A stretch of 64,000 nucleotides of DNA from an uncultured Candidatus Melainabacteria bacterium (GTDB lineage Bacteria > Cyanobacteriota > Vampirovibrionia > Gastranaerophilales > Gastranaerophilaceae). This document shows positions 8,321 through 17,949 of this stretch, one piece after another. The notes under the pieces are model-generated. The model saw nothing but the letters and a program-made list of their open reading frames with translations. It did not search any database and had not been told where the DNA came from. Position 1 is the stretch's first letter. Each line of letters opens with the position of its first letter. The stretch spans positions 178,653 through 242,652 of the forward strand of contig CAKUTX010000003.1 of assembly GCA_934692485.1 (NCBI GenBank), read 5' to 3'. Both the position numbers and the translations under genes were made by a program.

Positions 8321-9961
8321 ATGGGGATTTTGACAAACGTGAAAAAATTTATAACAATTACGCTAGTAATAATTTTAGGGATATTTTTAAGACTTATTTT
8401 TATTAACAAACCAGATGGCTTGTGGAATGATGAATATGTCAGTTATATGATTGCAGCAACTCCATTTTCAAGTGGCTTTATTGATGCGGTAAAATCACAA
8501 TGTCACATGCCATTTTATTATTTATACCTAAAATTTTCCATGACTTTATTTGGCTCAAGTGATTTGGTTTTAAGATTAACATCCACGTTTGCAGGGATTT
8601 TATCAATCATAGCAATGTATTTTGTTGGAAAAGAAAAAGATAACAAAACAGGAATTTATTGCGCGACTTTTTCTGCTATAAGTTCTTTCTTAATATACTA
8701 TTCTCAGGAAGTTAGATTTTATTCTGTTTTATTTTTGTTCTCGGCATTGGCACTGTTATTTACAATAAAAACAATTAAACAGCCCAATAAAACAAATTTA
8801 ATTTTCAACTTAATTTTCAATTTTTTGATTTTATTTACGCACACAATCGGATTTATATTCGTATTTTTCAATTTACTTTTTTTAAGCATTTATTTATTTA
8901 AAAACTTTAAAAAACAAATTTTAATATTATGGACAAGTATTGCTGTAGGAGGCTTGTCGCTAAGTCCATTAATCTTTAAAATTTTCACAACACAATCATT
9001 TTCTCAGTGGTGGGGACATTTTTCGATTTCCAAAATCGGTTTTTTATTTACGGATTATTTCTCCCCGATACTCACAAATTTGACAAATGCTCCAGATAAA
9101 TTTTTCTATGCACCACAACTGATTTTTTTCATGATAGTGCCAACAATTATTGCAATAGCTTGCATTATCAAGTCATTAATCAAGAATAAAATAAACATAT
9201 TTTTATTGGTTATGGCATGCGCATTCACTGGTGTACTTGTAGTAGCAGCAATTTTTGGGAAATTGGTATTTATCACAAAATATTCTATAGAAATTTATCC
9301 AATTTTAATATACTTGGCATGCTATGGAATAAGTACAATTGATAATAAAATACTTAGAAGAAGCTTAATTACAATATACTGTGCAATTTCTCTCGGATAC
9401 ATAATTTTAGCACCGTATTCCGCACCCAAAATGCACCGTGCTGAAGGTAATAAAATTCCGATTGACATGCTTAATCAATTAGAATTAGAAGAAAATGACA
9501 TTATCTTATTTGAATATTATCCAGCTAATAGATTTGCAAAATATTTTGATTTTTCTGACTATAGAGTTGTTGAAATAGATAAAGGAAGTTTCCCACGATA
9601 CTTATCTGCAAACACAAATTATCAAGATATTTTGCAAAACGGAAAAACAATTTATAAAGACATGTTTATGAGTTCTCAAAATAATTACTTTGAAAGCATG
9701 CTTCAAAAAGAAATCATAAACAAACTTGCCAAAGGGCAAAGTGTTACGGTTATAATGCTTGACAGCGTGGCATTTTACTCGCAAAACGATATAAAAGTTA
9801 TTGCAAAGAATGACTTTTTATACAATAAAGAACCAATCCTATTTTTGGTTTTTTCATACATTAAAAGTGAAGTAATAGATAATTTAGCAAAATCGCTAAC
9901 CATTACTAATGCTGGGAAAAAGGGGAATTGGACTGTTATAAAATTTACAAAACTTAACTAA
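8321..9961 (+). CDS. PMT/ArnT-like membrane glycosyltransferase
   Basis: This 546-residue polytopic protein has about 11 membrane helices and a C-terminal soluble domain. After the first helix, the luminal loop carries GLWNDEYVS, the acidic catalytic site of GT-C enzymes that take sugars from polyprenyl phosphate, and LRLTSTFAG follows as in the PMT/GT39-GT83 superfamily. The acceptor (lipid, glycan or protein) cannot be deduced. No SD precedes the ATG. A GTG at 8339 with GGGGA upstream could be the true start, shortening the product by six residues and leaving VKKFITITLV at the front. Confidence 0.8.
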   Translation: MGILTNVKKFITITLVIILGIFLRLIFINKPDGLWNDEYVSYMIAATPFSSGFIDAVKSQCHMPFYYLYLKFSMTLFGSSDLVLRLTSTFAGILSIIAMYFVGKEKDNKTGIYCATFSAISSFLIYYSQEVRFYSVLFLFSALALLFTIKTIKQPNKTNLIFNLIFNFLILFTHTIGFIFVFFNLLFLSIYLFKNFKKQILILWTSIAVGGLSLSPLIFKIFTTQSFSQWWGHFSISKIGFLFTDYFSPILTNLTNAPDKFFYAPQLIFFMIVPTIIAIACIIKSLIKNKINIFLLVMACAFTGVLVVAAIFGKLVFITKYSIEIYPILIYLACYGISTIDNKILRRSLITIYCAISLGYIILAPYSAPKMHRAEGNKIPIDMLNQLELEENDIILFEYYPANRFAKYFDFSDYRVVEIDKGSFPRYLSANTNYQDILQNGKTIYKDMFMSSQNNYFESMLQKEIINKLAKGQSVTVIMLDSVAFYSQNDIKVIAKNDFLYNKEPILFLVFSYIKSEVIDNLAKSLTITNAGKKGNWTVIKFTKLN

Positions 9962-10038
9962 ATGGGGTTAAACTAGCAATTTTTATTATGTTCAAACCTA
10001 TATATATATAGAAGGTTTCATCGTTGTAGGAAGAAAAA

Positions 10039-11550
10039 ATGAAAGTAGATCTAAATCAAAATTTTACCAACACAAATGTTAGGCTTGGTTATCAGAATAG
10101 GCAAAACAACAACAACCCGCAATTCACAGGCGCAATTGCGGATGCGACTAAAGTGAGAATAACTGATAGCTTGCCTCATGCAAATGCGATTAAAGCTATG
10201 AGAAGCTTAGAATGGTTAAAAGGAGAGATTGGCGGTATTTTAATTACTGCATTGGGAACAGGGTTAGTTGCTCCAATATTTATTGGTTTTAACCCATTTG
10301 TAAAAGCACCTAAAAATGCAACTCCGGAAGAAAAGAAAGAAAACGAGAACACAAAATTATACACAGCAATGAGACAACCGATTTCTGCTGTGCTTGCAAT
10401 TATGTTCCAAGCCAGTGTTTTAAAATACATTGATAAAGGTTTGGATATTGTATTTAACAATCCAAAGATTTCTAAGTACACAAGATTGAACTTAGACCAA
10501 CAAGACTTAAATACAAAAACATATATTCAATCAAACATAAAGAAAGAAATGAAAAAAGAAGGAAAAACTAAACCTTCATGGATTTCAGCGCTATTCAGCA
10601 GTGATGCTAAAGCAAAACGTAAAGCTTATAAGGAAGAATTCGATTCTAGAGTAAGTGCAAGACAAGAACAACAAGTATCTGAAATAGCTAAAAAATTCCA
10701 AGATACAGGCTTAATCAAAATAGGCGAAAGACATCTTGATTTTGAAACAGCATCTAAATTGGTAAATAATCAAATTGACTCTTATATTAAAGATGCAAGA
10801 GCTTTGCAAAAATCTACCAAAAAAATTGGTCAATATCTCGATAGAGCAGAATTATTAATAAATAATGAAGATAAAATCAGAAGCGTATTTAAACAAATTT
10901 CTAAAAAAGATGTAACGCTTGATGTTCAAAAATTATTAGCAAAAGAAACAGATCCTAATTCTCCAATAAGAGAACTATTACAAGAAATTTTAAACAGACC
11001 GGAAGATCTTCGTTACAGCAGAGTTCAAAGAACTTTACAACGTATCGACTGCATCAAAGAAATGTGCAAAGGCAAAGACGGAAAAGGCACATTCTCTAGA
11101 GATACATATAGAGAAGCTTTGTTAGACAGAAACAAAGTTCTAGAAGATAGAATTGTTGAATTGACTGCAGCTAAAGTAAAAGATCCAAAATCTGCAAATC
11201 AAAGCTCGATAACAAAAGCAATCGAAAGAATTGCAGAACAATGTAAATTTGAAGATATTGATGGTGTAACAAAATCTGTATTATGTGACACTGACACATT
11301 CGATACCCATATAGAAGAACTTACTAAAAAGATTTACAAAGATATTACAAAAGGATACAAAAAATTAGTTGAAAATAATTACAAGAGTTGGAACCAATTC
11401 ACCAAAATCGGTGTAGGCGTATTTATTACATTACCAATCACTTGTACAGCTCTAAACTGGGTATATCCTAGATTTATGGAAAAATTCTTCCCTGAACTTT
11501 CAGGTGCAAAAGATAAAAAACAGCAAGCAAAGATTGGAGGTAACAAATAA
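10039..11550 (+). CDS. large hypothetical membrane-associated protein with N-terminal FTG motif
   Basis: This 503-residue protein has an Asn-rich N-terminus ending in NPQFTGAI (residues 26-33), a hydrophobic segment around 60-90, another around 110-130, a long charged helical middle (about 150-440) and a hydrophobic segment near 455-475. No known domain is recognised. GGAAGAAAAA precedes the ATG. Its TAA overlaps the ATG of the next gene by one base, so the two are co-translated. The combination of FTG motif, flanking membrane segments and coiled middle suggests a cell-envelope structural role, but that is a guess. Confidence 0.75.
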   Translation: MKVDLNQNFTNTNVRLGYQNRQNNNNPQFTGAIADATKVRITDSLPHANAIKAMRSLEWLKGEIGGILITALGTGLVAPIFIGFNPFVKAPKNATPEEKKENENTKLYTAMRQPISAVLAIMFQASVLKYIDKGLDIVFNNPKISKYTRLNLDQQDLNTKTYIQSNIKKEMKKEGKTKPSWISALFSSDAKAKRKAYKEEFDSRVSARQEQQVSEIAKKFQDTGLIKIGERHLDFETASKLVNNQIDSYIKDARALQKSTKKIGQYLDRAELLINNEDKIRSVFKQISKKDVTLDVQKLLAKETDPNSPIRELLQEILNRPEDLRYSRVQRTLQRIDCIKEMCKGKDGKGTFSRDTYREALLDRNKVLEDRIVELTAAKVKDPKSANQSSITKAIERIAEQCKFEDIDGVTKSVLCDTDTFDTHIEELTKKIYKDITKGYKKLVENNYKSWNQFTKIGVGVFITLPITCTALNWVYPRFMEKFFPELSGAKDKKQQAKIGGNK

Positions 11551-12281
11551 TGAGTGGACTTCAATCAATCGGAACAGGAATTGCAAAAGCAACAAATTGG
11601 AAACCAGCAAAATGGCTAGGTAAAAAATTTGAACAAGATCCTGAAAAAGCACTAGCAATGGCAACCGTTACATCAATTATATTGAAAGACGGTATCGGAT
11701 GTGCAATGTATGTAACACAAAGTTTACACAACGACAAAATTCCTGAAAAGAAAAGAAAATTCGTTGCTGCACTAGACTTAACAAACGGTGTATTAATGAT
11801 TGGTGCACAAATCTTATCTTTCTTGGCAATGAGAAAATACTCTGGACCAATCTTTGAAAAAATATTTAACAAATCATTCAATAAAATAAGTAAAGCTAAC
11901 ACTATTTCAAGAATGCGTATGCAAGATGCTCATCCATACAAAAAGACAGTTTACGACAAAATGTTCGGCTCTGTTAAAGACGATGCATTAGGATTGTTTA
12001 AATTTGTTGTCGACATTGCAGCAGCAACAATCGTTGGGAAACGCGTCATTGTTCCTCTAATCGCAACACCTCTTGCTAAAAAAGTTGAAAAGAAAATGGA
12101 TGCAAAAAAAGCACATTCTGCAGAAACAGACAAACCGCATGACGAACCTAAGAAAGATGCAACTGCTCAAAAAACAGAACAACAAGCACAAACTCAAAAG
12201 CTCGATGTAGTCAGCGCTCCATCTGATAATGCAGAAGCTTTGCCAAAAGACACAAATTTATTATCAAAATATTCAAAATAG
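11550..12281 (+). CDS. hypothetical membrane protein, partner of the preceding gene
   Basis: This 243-residue protein has three or four hydrophobic segments (about 35-60, 72-95, 145-170) and a low-complexity, Lys/Glu/Gln/Ala-rich C-terminus (about 180-243). I recognise no domain. It overlaps the previous gene by one base and is closed by a strong terminator at 12302-12333, defining a two-gene operon 10039-12281. The internal YVTQSLHND and RKFVAALDLTNG segments look like a conserved core typical of lineage-specific proteins. Function unknown. Confidence 0.7.
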   Translation: MSGLQSIGTGIAKATNWKPAKWLGKKFEQDPEKALAMATVTSIILKDGIGCAMYVTQSLHNDKIPEKKRKFVAALDLTNGVLMIGAQILSFLAMRKYSGPIFEKIFNKSFNKISKANTISRMRMQDAHPYKKTVYDKMFGSVKDDALGLFKFVVDIAAATIVGKRVIVPLIATPLAKKVEKKMDAKKAHSAETDKPHDEPKKDATAQKTEQQAQTQKLDVVSAPSDNAEALPKDTNLLSKYSK

Positions 12282-12301
12282 ATAATTTATAATAAAACAC
12301 A

Positions 12302-12333
12302 AAAAAGTCGCTCATAAAAAAGAGCGACTTTTT
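12302..12333. terminator. bidirectional intrinsic terminator
   Basis: Stem AAAAAGTCGCTC / GAGCGACTTTTT around an 8-base A-rich loop, between convergent genes ending at 12281 and 12351. Confidence 0.9.
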
Positions 12334-12350
12334 ATTACAATACTTACATC

Positions 12351-12698
12351 CTAGAAAGGTTTTGTTTGATTTAGCTTTAATCTTAAATCTCTAAATCTTG
12401 AAATATCTTCCTGAGTTCTTCCTGACTCTTGGAACACAGCTTGAGTTGAAGGGTGAACCATCAAAACATAATCCATATGAATTTCCAAGAAATTATATTT
12501 TCTTGGAGCTTGATTTGAGTTACGAGGATAAATTTCGGCATTTGTAACCGCCAAAAATCTTCTCTCTCTATCGTTCAACAAGTCTGTTAATTCTCTGTTT
12601 GTATTAGTGTATTTTGAAACATGAACTACACCTTTTATATCATGGTCCGCTGTCAAAATACTAACTTCTATTGGAACTGTATCAATATTTTTTGCCAT
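12351..12698 (-). CDS. hypothetical protein, small beta-rich
   Basis: This 115-residue soluble protein begins with beta-strand-like blocks (VPIEVSILTADHDIKGVVHV) and contains RELTDLLNDRERRFLAVTNAEIYP and a C-terminal charged helix. The pattern resembles small cyanobacterial domains of unknown function that modify or sense something at a 'LTDLLN' loop, but I cannot name a family with confidence. It stands alone between a terminator and yitT. RBS AAGG sits about 8 bases upstream of the ATG. Confidence 0.65.
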   Translation of the reverse strand: MAKNIDTVPIEVSILTADHDIKGVVHVSKYTNTNRELTDLLNDRERRFLAVTNAEIYPRNSNQAPRKYNFLEIHMDYVLMVHPSTQAVFQESGRTQEDISRFRDLRLKLNQTKPF

Positions 12699-12760
12699 AT
12701 TTGCCTTACCTTTTATTCTTATCTTTAATAATACTATATTTAATAAAAAAAGTCTATTTG

Positions 12761-13639
12761 TTAAATTTTGTCAACACTACCTTTTGTTCTTCCGCCGTAT
12801 GCTTCATGAACATCCACAACCGAAATAAATGCAGACGGGTCAACTTTTTTTATTATTTCCTTCATCCGAGTCATTTCCAATCTTGAAACAACACAATAAA
12901 TAATTGTTTTTTCTGCGCCAGAATAAGCTCCAACAGCTTTTATATAAGTTACACCAATATCTAATTTTTCAAGAAGTTCATCTCCAATCTCATAAGCTTT
13001 TTCACTTATTACTCTTATAGATTTAGAAGAATTCAAGCCTTCCAAAACGACATCAATAACTCGAAATGCAATAAAATATGTCAATACAGCATACATAGCT
13101 CTGTTCCAACCAAACACAAGCCCTGAAGCGCCATAAATAAACACGTTAAATGTCATTATCCATTCACCAACAGAGAACCCGAACTTTTTTGACAGAACTA
13201 ATGACATAATTTCAGTTCCATCAAGCGAACCTTCATTTTTCAACACAAGTCCGACTCCAGTACCAAGAATAATTCCGCCAAAAACAGTGGACAAAAGTAA
13301 ATCTTTGCTGGTTGGATGATTAAACATTCCAAACAAATTCAAAAACAATGACAACATTCCAATTGCATAAAACGTCTGTATTACAAATTTTTTACCAATT
13401 TTGTTAAACGCTAACAAGAAAAATGGAATATTTATCAGAAAGATTAAAAGTCCTAAATTTATATGAGTCAAATAACTTATAATAATAGAAATACCGACAA
13501 TTCCACCATCAATGATATTGTTTGGAACTAAAAAAACTTCTAATGCCAAAGCTGCAACAAAAGGGCCAAGAGTCAGAAAAAACATCTTAGTTAAAATCTC
13601 TAAAAAAATATCTTTTTTTGATTGCTTTACTTTTGCCAT
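12761..13639 (-). CDS. YitT family membrane protein (DUF161-DUF2179)
   Basis: This 292-residue protein has five or six membrane helices (about 15-180, with LVPNNIIDGGIVGISII and the GTGVGLVLKNEGSLDGTEI signature) and a C-terminal cytosolic DUF2179 domain (about 200-285, with YSGAEKTIIYCVVSRLE and DPSAFISVVDVHEAYGG). The family is widespread; its transport substrate is unsettled. It lies 4 bp downstream of cdaA and ends the lysA-cdaA-yitT operon, so a link to cell-wall or osmotic homeostasis is plausible but unproven. Confidence 0.88.
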   Translation of the reverse strand: MAKVKQSKKDIFLEILTKMFFLTLGPFVAALALEVFLVPNNIIDGGIVGISIIISYLTHINLGLLIFLINIPFFLLAFNKIGKKFVIQTFYAIGMLSLFLNLFGMFNHPTSKDLLLSTVFGGIILGTGVGLVLKNEGSLDGTEIMSLVLSKKFGFSVGEWIMTFNVFIYGASGLVFGWNRAMYAVLTYFIAFRVIDVVLEGLNSSKSIRVISEKAYEIGDELLEKLDIGVTYIKAVGAYSGAEKTIIYCVVSRLEMTRMKEIIKKVDPSAFISVVDVHEAYGGRTKGSVDKI

Positions 13640-13643
13640 AGGC

Positions 13644-14540
13644 TTAATCTTCCTTACCGGTTCTTTTTATTGTCATAAAATTATTTATTTTAAATATTGT
13701 TTTTTTATCTTCTTCATTTTTTTCTTTGTAACCTAAAATGCTTTCCAAATCAGTCTTTAAAGTAATTAAATCATCATATTTTTTCAAAGCACCATCAATC
13801 GCTACAGACACATCTCCTGTTTCTTCAGAAACAACAAGGCAAGCAGCATCACTGGTTTCCGTCATACCGATAGCAGCTCTATGGCGCGTTCCATATTTCC
13901 AACTGAGTTTAGGGTCTTCAGTCAAAGGCAACAAAACTCCAGCAGAAATAATTTTATCACCGTTAATAACAACCGCACCATCATGAAGCGGAGTATTCGG
14001 ATGAAAAATAGTTAAAATCAATTCTGTTGACAAATCAGCATTCAACTTTGTTCCAACATCACTATATGTATTTCTCAAATCACTTTGGAAAACAATCAAA
14101 GCTCCTGTGTGCGATTTTGATAAATACTTCACACTTTCAATCAACTCTTTTACAACATCAATTTTCTGTGTTGCCGGTTTGTTGCTAGAATTAAACATTT
14201 TAGTCACAAAATCAACTTGCCCCAAAAAGCCTAAAAATCTTCTCAATTCAGGTTGAAAAATAACAATCAAACTAAGTGAAACCAGCGTAACTATTGATTT
14301 TAGGAACATTCCTATTATTTTTAAATCAATCCGCATCAATATTTCACTGAAAACCCAAACGCAAACCAAAATCAAAAGGCCTTTTACAAATTTTTCAGAT
14401 GATGTATTTTTAATAAACTTTTTATATAAAAATAACAACACAGCCGTAAGGAAAACTATCTGGCAAAAATCAGACCAATTAAAAGATAATTCCAGTGTTC
14501 CTAAGTATTTTAATAAATATGTTAAAAAGTCATTTATCAT
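13644..14540 (-). CDS. cdaA: membrane diadenylate cyclase CdaA
   Basis: CdaA makes cyclic di-AMP from two ATP. The 298 residues contain three N-terminal membrane helices (about 20-95), a short linker helix and the DAC domain with PLHDGAVVI (DGA motif) and GTRHRAAIG (RHR motif), both intact. A C-terminal charged tail (about 255-298) is variable. Its ATG overlaps the stop of lysA by four bases. With PgpH encoded 8 kb away, the window holds both halves of a c-di-AMP cycle. Confidence 0.95.
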   Translation of the reverse strand: MINDFLTYLLKYLGTLELSFNWSDFCQIVFLTAVLLFLYKKFIKNTSSEKFVKGLLILVCVWVFSEILMRIDLKIIGMFLKSIVTLVSLSLIVIFQPELRRFLGFLGQVDFVTKMFNSSNKPATQKIDVVKELIESVKYLSKSHTGALIVFQSDLRNTYSDVGTKLNADLSTELILTIFHPNTPLHDGAVVINGDKIISAGVLLPLTEDPKLSWKYGTRHRAAIGMTETSDAACLVVSEETGDVSVAIDGALKKYDDLITLKTDLESILGYKEKNEEDKKTIFKINNFMTIKRTGKED

Positions 14541-15865
14541 CGTCTCAGCCTATCAGGGATTTTATCAAACTTTATCAAATCGTCAAGAGTCTCTCTATCT
14601 ATTATAATATCAGATTGAGAATTATTTACAAGTACCATTGCAGATTTTTGTACTCTGTTATAATTTGAAGCCATGGAATAGTTGTATGCACCTGTATTAT
14701 AGACACATAGAACATCTCCTTCTTCAATTTCAGGTAGCTTAATATTTTTTATCAAAATATCTCCAGACTCACAAAAACGACCAGCTATTGTAATCTCCTC
14801 AGACAATTCTGCCTCAGGTTTGTTTGCTAATTGAGCAAAATATTCTGCCTGATACATAGATGGTCTTGCATTATCAGCCATTCCACCATCAACAGCAAAA
14901 TACTTTTTCCCTTTAGGAACTTGCTTTGAGCTACCCATAGTATACAAAGTTACACCAGCAGTAGAAATAATACTACGTCCTGGCTCTAAGAATAATGTCG
15001 GAGCCTCAATTCCATATTTTTCAATGCACTCGTTTAGCCTATTTATAATAATTTCTGCAATAGTAAAAGTCGAAGGAGGACAATCTGCATCAGTATATTT
15101 AACCCCTAAACCTCCGCCAACATTTATTTCGTCAAGTTTCAATCCGAATTTTTTATCTAATCTCGCAATTTCTTTAACAAGAATTTCTATTTCATCTCCA
15201 TAAATAGATGTTTCAAATATTTGCGAACCGATATGTGCATGCAAACCGTGTAATTTTAAATTTGTATAGTTATTTAAAATCAAATCAACAGCTTCATCAA
15301 TTTGAGTCAAATCAAAACCAAATTTAGAATCCAGATGACCTGTTTGAATATATTCGTGGGTATGGCATTCTATTCCGGGAGTAATTCTTAACAAAATATC
15401 TACTGATTTATTATAAGATTTTGCTATTTCATCTAACAATGAAAGTTCAAAAAAATTGTCTACAGAAATTCTTCCGACACCAAGCTTAATCGCCAAGCTC
15501 AATTCGTCAAAAGATTTATTATTTCCATTAAACAAAACCTTTTTCATATCAACACCGGCTTTATAAACGGTGTAAATTTCGCCACCAGAAACAACGTCAA
15601 ACCCAAAACCTTCACTCGCAATCAATGCTGATGTTGCCATTGAACATAGAGCTTTTGACGCATACATCATTTTCACACGAGAATAAGATTTAAAAGCGTC
15701 TTTGTAATCTTTACAAATACCTCTTACAGTTTGTTCATCCAAAACATACAGAGGCGTACCATATTTTTCTGCAAGTTTAACCAAATCACACCCACCAAGT
15801 TCAAGGTGTTTTTCATCATTTATTTTTAATGATAGGGGTTTTAAATATTGGTTAGTGCTGTTCAT
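14537..15865 (-). CDS. lysA: diaminopimelate decarboxylase
   Basis: A PLP enzyme that decarboxylates meso-diaminopimelate to lysine. The 442 residues match the usual length. YASKALCS contains the PLP lysine; GFDVVSGGEIYT, HAHIGSQI, NVGGGLGVKY, EPGRSI, and CESGDIL with the catalytic Cys follow in family order. First gene of the operon with cdaA (4-bp overlap) and yitT. In photosynthetic cyanobacteria lysA is also commonly next to the diadenylate cyclase gene, which supports the lineage assignment. Confidence 0.96.
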   Translation of the reverse strand: MNSTNQYLKPLSLKINDEKHLELGGCDLVKLAEKYGTPLYVLDEQTVRGICKDYKDAFKSYSRVKMMYASKALCSMATSALIASEGFGFDVVSGGEIYTVYKAGVDMKKVLFNGNNKSFDELSLAIKLGVGRISVDNFFELSLLDEIAKSYNKSVDILLRITPGIECHTHEYIQTGHLDSKFGFDLTQIDEAVDLILNNYTNLKLHGLHAHIGSQIFETSIYGDEIEILVKEIARLDKKFGLKLDEINVGGGLGVKYTDADCPPSTFTIAEIIINRLNECIEKYGIEAPTLFLEPGRSIISTAGVTLYTMGSSKQVPKGKKYFAVDGGMADNARPSMYQAEYFAQLANKPEAELSEEITIAGRFCESGDILIKNIKLPEIEEGDVLCVYNTGAYNYSMASNYNRVQKSAMVLVNNSQSDIIIDRETLDDLIKFDKIPDRLRR

Positions 15866-15943
15866 TAATTATTCCTCAATTCTTACAAATCAAGAATAAC
15901 ATACTTTTATTAAAATTAAAATACACAATATAGAGTAAACATT

Positions 15944-16816
15944 CTATAATAAAGAACAAAAAATAACCAGTATCGAATAATACACCATCAAATTTCTAGC
16001 TTGCAAGAGGCGATAATAGAACTCTTTTTCTTCTCCTCCACAAGTATAAGTTTTAATAGAATTGTACATTCTTTTTATGAGAGGAATTAGCAAGAAAGTT
16101 ATAAGTAAATAGTAATTTTTTTGCATTATCATCCAAATAATCGTAAATGAATAAGCCAACCCATAAACGACAAAAACACCTTTTAAAGCCTTTGCCTTAT
16201 CACCAATTCTGCAAACCAACGTTTTTTTATGCGCACACACATCACCTTCAAAATCCAAGAGAGTATGAACATACATCAACCCAATCGTAAACATTACAAC
16301 AGCCAAAGACATTACTAACACCATTAAAGAAAAATGTTTTGTCATGACAAAATATGTTCCTTCAAACAATAATGGGCCGAATGCAAATCCTACAGCAACT
16401 TCACTCAACCCTCTTTGGGATAATTTTGCATATATCAACGTAATAATTCCACCAGCACATGCCAGTATTATCACTGGCCATCCGCATCTTAACAACAATA
16501 CTAATCCACAAACACAAGCAACGATTAGATATATTATTACAACTTTTAATACATCAGCAAGAGTTGCCATCCCTTCTTTTATATAAACACATTTACATTT
16601 TTGCGCATTTTCAGGTAATATTTTAAAATCAACATAATCATCAAATAAATTGGTTGCCATATGAGCACAAGCAATTCCTACTAATGCAATCACACCATTA
16701 ATAACATTTCCACCCTGTTTTAATGCAAAAGAAAAAACAACTAACCAAGACAAAACTGTCATTGGCAATGAAAAAATTCGAGAATTTTTAAGCCAAAAAT
16801 ATATTTTACTTATCAT
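15944..16816 (-). CDS. UbiA family prenyltransferase
   Basis: This 290-residue integral-membrane enzyme with eight or nine helices attaches a polyprenyl chain to an aromatic or similar acceptor. The first Asp-rich motif is NLFDDYVDFK (like the NDYxDF of MenA) and the second is LLDFEGDVCAHKKTL. Similarity to MenA-type enzymes suggests a quinone precursor as substrate, but no other menaquinone gene is nearby, so the specific product is open. Its ATG overlaps the previous gene by four bases, placing it at the end of nanE-ROK-small ORF-ubiA. Confidence 0.82.
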   Translation of the reverse strand: MISKIYFWLKNSRIFSLPMTVLSWLVVFSFALKQGGNVINGVIALVGIACAHMATNLFDDYVDFKILPENAQKCKCVYIKEGMATLADVLKVVIIYLIVACVCGLVLLLRCGWPVIILACAGGIITLIYAKLSQRGLSEVAVGFAFGPLLFEGTYFVMTKHFSLMVLVMSLAVVMFTIGLMYVHTLLDFEGDVCAHKKTLVCRIGDKAKALKGVFVVYGLAYSFTIIWMIMQKNYYLLITFLLIPLIKRMYNSIKTYTCGGEEKEFYYRLLQARNLMVYYSILVIFCSLL

Positions 16817-17031
16817 AAAAGAATATTTTCCATCCCTTTTACTGTTTCATAACTCGCACCGGCTTCCAGCATTTCTTCTGCAGTCAGCCCAAACAAAGTT
16901 ATTAGAGAGTATGCATCTTTTATAGAAGAATTTAACATATTTACAGCTTCTTTTACAGCATCCTCTCGGCTAAGATTAGAAAATTGCAAATTTTTTCCTT
17001 TATAAATAATTCTTTTTTTAGACTTTCCCAA
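16813..17031 (-). CDS. small hypothetical protein (72 aa)
   Basis: This small basic protein starts with TTG. The start is supported by GGAGG inside the last codons of the upstream kinase gene, 7 bases ahead, and by the immediate adjacency to its stop codon; the 3' end overlaps the prenyltransferase ATG by four bases. The sequence SREDAVKEAVNMLNSSIKDAYSLITLFGLTAEEMLEAG suggests two helices. No family recognised; tight coupling on both sides argues it is a real gene. Confidence 0.6.
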   Translation of the reverse strand: MGKSKKRIIYKGKNLQFSNLSREDAVKEAVNMLNSSIKDAYSLITLFGLTAEEMLEAGASYETVKGMENILL

Positions 17032-17898
17032 TTATTTAGCCTCCAAAGCAAGTAATGCAGCTCCAATCATTCCGGAATAGTTTCCGGCAGAAGCTTTTAC
17101 AACCTTAAACGGTTGAGTAACAATTTCTTTATTTGCTTCTTTCTCCAAATAATCTACATCAACAAATTCTGCAAGCGAACCTGACAGAACTATCACATTC
17201 GGGTCAAACAAATTTGCAAGTCCAATTAAACCATCCAAAATATCATCTTGCCATCTATCAAAAATAGACTTCATTAGCGGATTGTCAGTATGCCCTATCA
17301 CGTCATATGTTGTAATATCAGGGTTTTCAGAAATATCTTCTGCTGTTTTTTTCAAGCCGGTGCCTGATGCATATATTTCAAAACAATCCCAACTACCACA
17401 AGTACATTTTCTGTGTTTATCCGTACGCATTTTAAAATGCATTTCTCCTGCAGCGCCACTTTTACCTTTGTACAATTTACCATCGGCAATAATTCCGCCA
17501 CCAACCCCAGTTCCCAACGTAACCATTACAGAATAAGGCATATTTTTTGAAGAGCCAATCTTATACTCAGCCCAAGCTGCACAATTCGCATCATTCTCTA
17601 CAAAAACAGGTTTATTACTTAAGCTTGCAAAATCCATTGACGGATAACCTTCTGCAATATTGCCAGTTGAGCCTAAAATTCCAGTGTTAGAATTATTTAC
17701 GGCGCCACAAGTTGAAAAAGCAATGACATCTACATCATTTTCGTGCTTTTTTATTATCTGTTTAAAAAGGTCTTTTATTTCATTAAAAGTTTTTGGTGTA
17801 TGATTTTTTTCTATTTCAGAAATAATTTTACCGTCTTTATCTATAACGGCACTATAAATTTTGGTTCCTCCAACATCAATACCTAAAGCTTTTTTCAT
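17032..17898 (-). CDS. ROK family sugar kinase, candidate N-acetylmannosamine kinase or glucokinase
   Basis: This 288-residue ROK kinase has GIDVGGTKIYSA (phosphate loop), FVENDANCAAWAE with the catalytic Asp, VTLGTGVGGGI, and a zinc site CTCGSWDCFE (usual form CxCGxxGCxE). These kinases phosphorylate glucose, mannose or ManNAc. It lies 51 bp downstream of nanE, whose product acts on ManNAc-6-phosphate, so a NanK role is likely; glucokinase is the alternative. No sialate lyase (nanA) or transporter is visible nearby. Confidence 0.85.
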   Translation of the reverse strand: MKKALGIDVGGTKIYSAVIDKDGKIISEIEKNHTPKTFNEIKDLFKQIIKKHENDVDVIAFSTCGAVNNSNTGILGSTGNIAEGYPSMDFASLSNKPVFVENDANCAAWAEYKIGSSKNMPYSVMVTLGTGVGGGIIADGKLYKGKSGAAGEMHFKMRTDKHRKCTCGSWDCFEIYASGTGLKKTAEDISENPDITTYDVIGHTDNPLMKSIFDRWQDDILDGLIGLANLFDPNVIVLSGSLAEFVDVDYLEKEANKEIVTQPFKVVKASAGNYSGMIGAALLALEAK

Positions 17899-17949
17899 AT
17901 TAAACCTTTCCTTATTTATCTTACTAAAACCGTAAATTATTCTAACAAA

